A DNA stretch of 24,027 bases from CAYVSP01 sp964453655. Its GTDB lineage: Bacteria; Patescibacteriota; Saccharimonadia; Saccharimonadales; CAYVSP01. The stretch is taken from assembly GCA_964453655.1 (NCBI GenBank), contig CAYVSP010000013.1:1-24027 (forward strand), written 5' to 3'. The notes beneath the pieces were generated by a model. It made no database searches. It saw nothing but the letters and a program-made list of their open reading frames with translations, and was not told the origin of the DNA. How positions within the stretch are numbered: the stretch's first letter is position 1; the number at the start of each line of letters is the position of its first letter. A program made the position numbers and the translations under genes. This document shows positions 20,984 through 24,027 of this stretch, piece after piece.

Positions 20984-21973
20984 ATGTCTGAATTAGCTTT
21001 TGAAGTTAAGGATGTTGCCAAGCACTTTGGCGAAGTCAAAGCTTTGGATGGAGTAAGCCTAAAAGCTGAAAAAGGTAAAATTTTTGGGCTTTTGGGTCCT
21101 AACGGTGCTGGTAAAACTACCTTAGTAAATATGCTGGCTACCCTTTCCTTGCCAACCAAAGGCAGTCTTGAAGTCTTGGGAGTCGATGTATTAAAACATC
21201 CCGACAAAGTTCGTAAACTAATCGGTCTGGCCGGCCAATTTGCCGCCGTTGATGAGTATCTGACAGGCGAAGAAAATCTGTACATGGTTGGGAGGCTATA
21301 CCACTTGAGCTCCAAGGAAACCAAAACCCGCACCAAAGACATTTTGGAAAAGCTAAAATTAACCGAGGCCGCCAAGCGGCAAGCCCGCACCTACTCAGGC
21401 GGTATGCGCCGTCGGCTTGATCTTGGCGCCAGCCTTGTGGGCTATCCGAAAATTTTGTTCTTAGACGAACCAACTACCGGCTTGGATCCGCGAACACGAC
21501 TGGATATGTGGAAAATTATCCGCGAGCTAGTTGAGCAAGGCACAAGTATCCTATTAACCACCCAGTATCTTGAAGAAGCTGATGAATTGGCCGACCACAT
21601 CGCGGTGCTTGATAGAGGCAAATTGATTGCTGAAGGTACCAGCGCTCAGTTGAAGGCCAAGCTAGGAGGCGATGTGATTGAGTTCCAGCTGGAAGATTCT
21701 AAAGATCAGGACAAAGCTCTTCACGCCGTTAATAACCTCGGTCAAAAAAAGCCGTCATATAACGAAGAGGATAATACTATTACGCTACCGGTTGGCAGCC
21801 AAGGCTCTAAAAAATTGGCTGAAGTTGTCCGTGCCCTAGATCAGTCTGATATTTCGCCGCATACGCTTTCTTTGCATGAACCATCACTTGACGACGTGTT
21901 TCTGACTTTGACTGGATCAAAGGCCCCCAAAGTAGCTACCCAGGAAAAGAAAAGCGGGAAAGGAACAAAATAA
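20984..21973 (+). CDS. DrrA-type ABC transporter ATP-binding protein
   Basis: A 329-residue protein with Walker A GPNGAGKT (38-45), Gln85 in the Q-loop (LAGQF), signature YSGGMRRRLDL (137-147), Walker B ILFLDE (157-162) and the switch position occupied by Gln194 (LTTQYLEEAD), as is usual in the daunorubicin-resistance DrrA subgroup. The C-terminal 100 residues are the DrrA accessory domain (SLHEPSLDDVFLTLTG). It energises the permease encoded directly after it. Such exporters move hydrophobic compounds, lipids or glycolipids; the substrate here is unknown. Confidence 0.93.
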   Translation: MSELAFEVKDVAKHFGEVKALDGVSLKAEKGKIFGLLGPNGAGKTTLVNMLATLSLPTKGSLEVLGVDVLKHPDKVRKLIGLAGQFAAVDEYLTGEENLYMVGRLYHLSSKETKTRTKDILEKLKLTEAAKRQARTYSGGMRRRLDLGASLVGYPKILFLDEPTTGLDPRTRLDMWKIIRELVEQGTSILLTTQYLEEADELADHIAVLDRGKLIAEGTSAQLKAKLGGDVIEFQLEDSKDQDKALHAVNNLGQKKPSYNEEDNTITLPVGSQGSKKLAEVVRALDQSDISPHTLSLHEPSLDDVFLTLTGSKAPKVATQEKKSGKGTK

Positions 21974-22756
21974 GTGGAAAGCATTTACTATCTTTTAAAT
22001 GACACGTGGGCAATTACCAAGCGCAATCTGCTGCGCTACACCCGTTTGCCGCAACTTATATTCTTTAGCGCTATTCAGCCTATTATTTTCCTAACGCTAT
22101 TCAATTTTGTTTTTGGCGGAGCATTAGGCCATGAAGGGGCAGCGCTGCATGGCAAATACATAAACTATTTACTGCCGGGTATTATGGTACAAGTTACCTT
22201 GTTTGGCGGCTTACAGACTGGGATTGGTTTAGCGCGCGATCTAAATAGCGGTCTTGTCGACCGTTGGCGCAGCTTGCCGATGAGCCGAGCCGCTGTGCTA
22301 GCCGGCCGGACACTAGCTGACATGCTGAGGAACGTGTTTGTCATCGGCATAATGCTTGTAGTCGGTTCGCTTTATGGTTTCAGATTCTCAAATGGATTTT
22401 GGAGTGCTATTGCCATGGTTCTGGTGCTCTTATTCTTCGGCTTTGCTTTCTCGTGGATTTCTGCCTATCTAGGACTTGCTACCAGAGACGAGGAAACCGC
22501 TCAGTTAGCTGGTTTTGTATTCGTTTTTCCGCTGGTATTTGCCAGCGCAGCCTTTGTGACCGTGCAGAGTATGGCCGCCTGGCTGCAACATTTTGCTAAT
22601 AATCAGCCAATTACATTTGCGGCTAATTCAGCCAGATCGCTGGCGCTAGGACTCCCAAGCAACGGCGCAATCTGGAAGATTATACTTTGGTCAATCGGCA
22701 TATTGGTGGTTTTTGTGCCGCTTTCTATATCACGCTACAAGCGCGCCACTTCTTGA
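21974..22756 (+). CDS. DrrB-type ABC-2 transporter permease
   Basis: A 260-residue permease with six membrane segments. The N-terminal helix AITKRNLLRYTRLPQLIFF and the central ABC-2 motif LARDLNSGLVDRWRSLPMSR are typical of DrrB/NodJ-like proteins, and the conserved end NNQPITFAANSARSLALG is present. The GTG start immediately follows the TAA of the ATPase gene; GGGAAAGGAA just upstream supplies a ribosome site. It forms the exporter pore with the preceding ATPase. Confidence 0.9.
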   Translation: MESIYYLLNDTWAITKRNLLRYTRLPQLIFFSAIQPIIFLTLFNFVFGGALGHEGAALHGKYINYLLPGIMVQVTLFGGLQTGIGLARDLNSGLVDRWRSLPMSRAAVLAGRTLADMLRNVFVIGIMLVVGSLYGFRFSNGFWSAIAMVLVLLFFGFAFSWISAYLGLATRDEETAQLAGFVFVFPLVFASAAFVTVQSMAAWLQHFANNQPITFAANSARSLALGLPSNGAIWKIILWSIGILVVFVPLSISRYKRATS

Positions 22757-22762
22757 TAAAAT
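22757..22762 (+). promoter_or_regulatory. Possible leaderless -10 element
   Basis: TAAAAT is followed by six bases and ATG 22769. The matching -35 position (GCTACA) is poor. The gene may instead be read through from the exporter. Confidence 0.3.
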
Positions 22763-22768
22763 GTACTA

Positions 22769-23419
22769 ATGCGCGTCTTAGTATTTGGCGACAGCATCAC
22801 ACAAGGTTTTTGGGATAGTGAAGGTGGGTGGGTTCAGCGTATCCGCAAACTGTATGATAAAAAGCAGATCGAAGATCTAGTAAACCGCGATGAGCCTACT
22901 ATTTTCAACCTTGGTGTTTCGGCTGACAAAATAGCCAGCGTTATTAAACGCTTTGTCCCAGAAACAGAAGCCCGCAAATATCACGGAGAATCATTTGCCT
23001 TTGTATTTTCCATTGGAACAAACGATACATACCTAAAAGGTAAGGAAAACGCATCTACGCCCCAAGCCTATACAGACGCGCTCGATACGCTGCACGCAGC
23101 GGCCATACACTATAGCAACAAAATCTTGTTTGTTGGCTTGACGCCAGTTGATGAAAAGCGGACTGCACCTGTATTTTGGGACGAGAATATATGGACAAAT
23201 GAGCGGATTACGCAGTTCGATAAGGTTTTAAGAGACTTTTGTCAGAAAAATAGCGTAGCATATGTTCCAATTTTTGAGACCTTCCAAGCAAAGCAACAGC
23301 AAAAAGATTTACTAGCCGATGGACTCCATCCCAACGACGATGGTCACCAACTCATAGCCGAACTAGTCAAACCGGCACTCGACAAGCTCCTCTCCCCCAA
23401 GCCTTATGTGAAAGAATAG
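22769..23419 (+). CDS. SGNH/GDSL-family hydrolase
   Basis: A 216-residue protein with all SGNH blocks: GDSIT (Ser9), NLGVSAD (Gly49), GTND (Asn85) and DGLHPNDDGH (Asp184, His187). It has no signal peptide, so it probably acts in the cytoplasm. These enzymes are esterases or lipases that remove acyl or acetyl groups from lipids, sugars or thioesters; the substrate is unknown. It starts 12 bp after the exporter permease. Confidence 0.92.
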   Translation: MRVLVFGDSITQGFWDSEGGWVQRIRKLYDKKQIEDLVNRDEPTIFNLGVSADKIASVIKRFVPETEARKYHGESFAFVFSIGTNDTYLKGKENASTPQAYTDALDTLHAAAIHYSNKILFVGLTPVDEKRTAPVFWDENIWTNERITQFDKVLRDFCQKNSVAYVPIFETFQAKQQQKDLLADGLHPNDDGHQLIAELVKPALDKLLSPKPYVKE

Positions 23420-23494
23420 ACCTTTCACAGTTAATTGAGGATGCCCTTCTTAGGGTGTTTATGATATGCTTGAAATAAGGATAAACAATAAAAA

Positions 23495-24027
23495 ATGACC
23501 GATGATGAAAAACCTGGCAGCCCGCCGATGCCTGATGGTCAAAACCCACCAGCTGTGACTGGTGAGCCAATAGAATCAGAACCTGTAAAAACTAACGAAC
23601 CCGAGTCTTCTATTGCACAACAATCAAACAGCCAGACTGATGAGCTGGAAAACGAAACTGATAAGAGCAAAAAAGATGAGATTGACCCTGACAAGATTAC
23701 AGAAAAAAAACAAGAGCACCCTCCTGAGGCAGAAAAACGTACCTTAAAACAGAAAATTAAACATGCTCTAAGTAGTTGGTGGCATAATCCAAAACTGCGC
23801 AATCTAACTCTAGCAGGCGTCGCTGCCCTGCTATTTATACTGTTAGCTATCCCTCCTTCGCGTTATTTTTTACTTAATACGTCAGGTATTAGAGCCAGCG
23901 CTTCGGTTGTAATACTGGACGACAGCACTGAGCAACCACTTAAGAACGTGCAGGTAAGCCTAGGCACCCAAGCTGCATTAAGCGATGTAAATGGCGTGGC
24001 CACCCTTAAACATATCAAATTGGGTAG
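23495..24027 (+). CDS. Acidic single-pass membrane protein with a carboxypeptidase-regulatory-like domain (partial)
   Basis: The frame opens at ATG 23495 after AAGGATAAAC and runs past the window end (177 codons seen). Residues 1-85 are disordered, rich in Glu, Asp, Pro and Lys (MTDDEKPGSPPMPDG...). A basic helix (TLKQKIKHALSSWW) precedes one membrane segment at about 105-123 (LAGVAALLFILLAIPP). After it, ASVVILDDSTEQPLKNVQVSL and GVATLKHIKLG match the start of a CarboxypepD_reg-like beta-sandwich. The topology would be N-terminus inside, domain outside. It may be a surface protein or peptidase; the rest lies beyond the window. Confidence 0.75.
   Translation, partial: MTDDEKPGSPPMPDGQNPPAVTGEPIESEPVKTNEPESSIAQQSNSQTDELENETDKSKKDEIDPDKITEKKQEHPPEAEKRTLKQKIKHALSSWWHNPKLRNLTLAGVAALLFILLAIPPSRYFLLNTSGIRASASVVILDDSTEQPLKNVQVSLGTQAALSDVNGVATLKHIKLG

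Overview
The window looks like a chromosomal segment of a host-associated Patescibacteria (CPR) bacterium, most likely a Saccharibacteria (TM7) relative. The reasons are a compact layout with many 1-11 bp gene overlaps, TGA used as a normal stop (which argues against the Gracilibacteria/Absconditabacteria code), a short archaeal-type AspRS, a LexA-like DNA-binding domain without its peptidase, and many lineage-type small or unrecognised proteins. This placement is an inference from gene content; there is no rRNA or tRNA in the window. One 100-N scaffold gap (9298-9397) is present and is probably an artefact.

Layout. (1) 1-7450 is a surface-polysaccharide and envelope block: a GT4 glycosyltransferase (partial) and a polyprenyl-phosphate sugar-1-phosphate transferase on the minus strand, then on the plus strand an O-antigen ligase/polymerase-like protein, a GtrA-like flippase, a LexA-like HTH protein, an ABC-2 exporter pair and undecaprenyl-diphosphatase (uppP). 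(2) 7480-10011 is a cobalamin-riboswitch-controlled unit: aptamer, antiterminator/terminator, an unrecognised Cys-rich protein, a tiny zinc-ribbon protein and nadD. (3) 10008-14757 holds a CPA2 cation/proton antiporter (minus), an iron-permease-family protein, a roughly 500-bp stretch without a recognisable gene but with a promoter, repeat and terminator, a small membrane protein and a DsbA-like oxidoreductase (minus), and a CNNM/CorC-like CBS protein. (4) 14774-20505 is a structured leader followed by one tightly packed operon: aspS, def, a GNAT-like protein, a 2OG-Fe(II) oxygenase, an Ldh_2-family dehydrogenase and an aldehyde dehydrogenase. (5) 20513-24027 holds a small unknown protein, a DrrAB-type ABC exporter, an SGNH hydrolase and a partial acidic membrane protein.

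The most notable signals are: the cobalamin riboswitch, whose terminator hairpin also hides the ribosome-binding site of an uncharacterised gene; a family of four related structured repeats (core about 60 bp) whose hairpin shows compensatory base changes, one copy being read through as the tail of GtrA and another overlapping the 5' end of the glycosyltransferase; a nested stem structure ahead of aspS; an operon that joins AspRS and peptide deformylase to four metabolic enzymes; and -10-like hexamers only 5-9 nt upstream of many first-gene start codons, suggesting frequent leaderless transcription.
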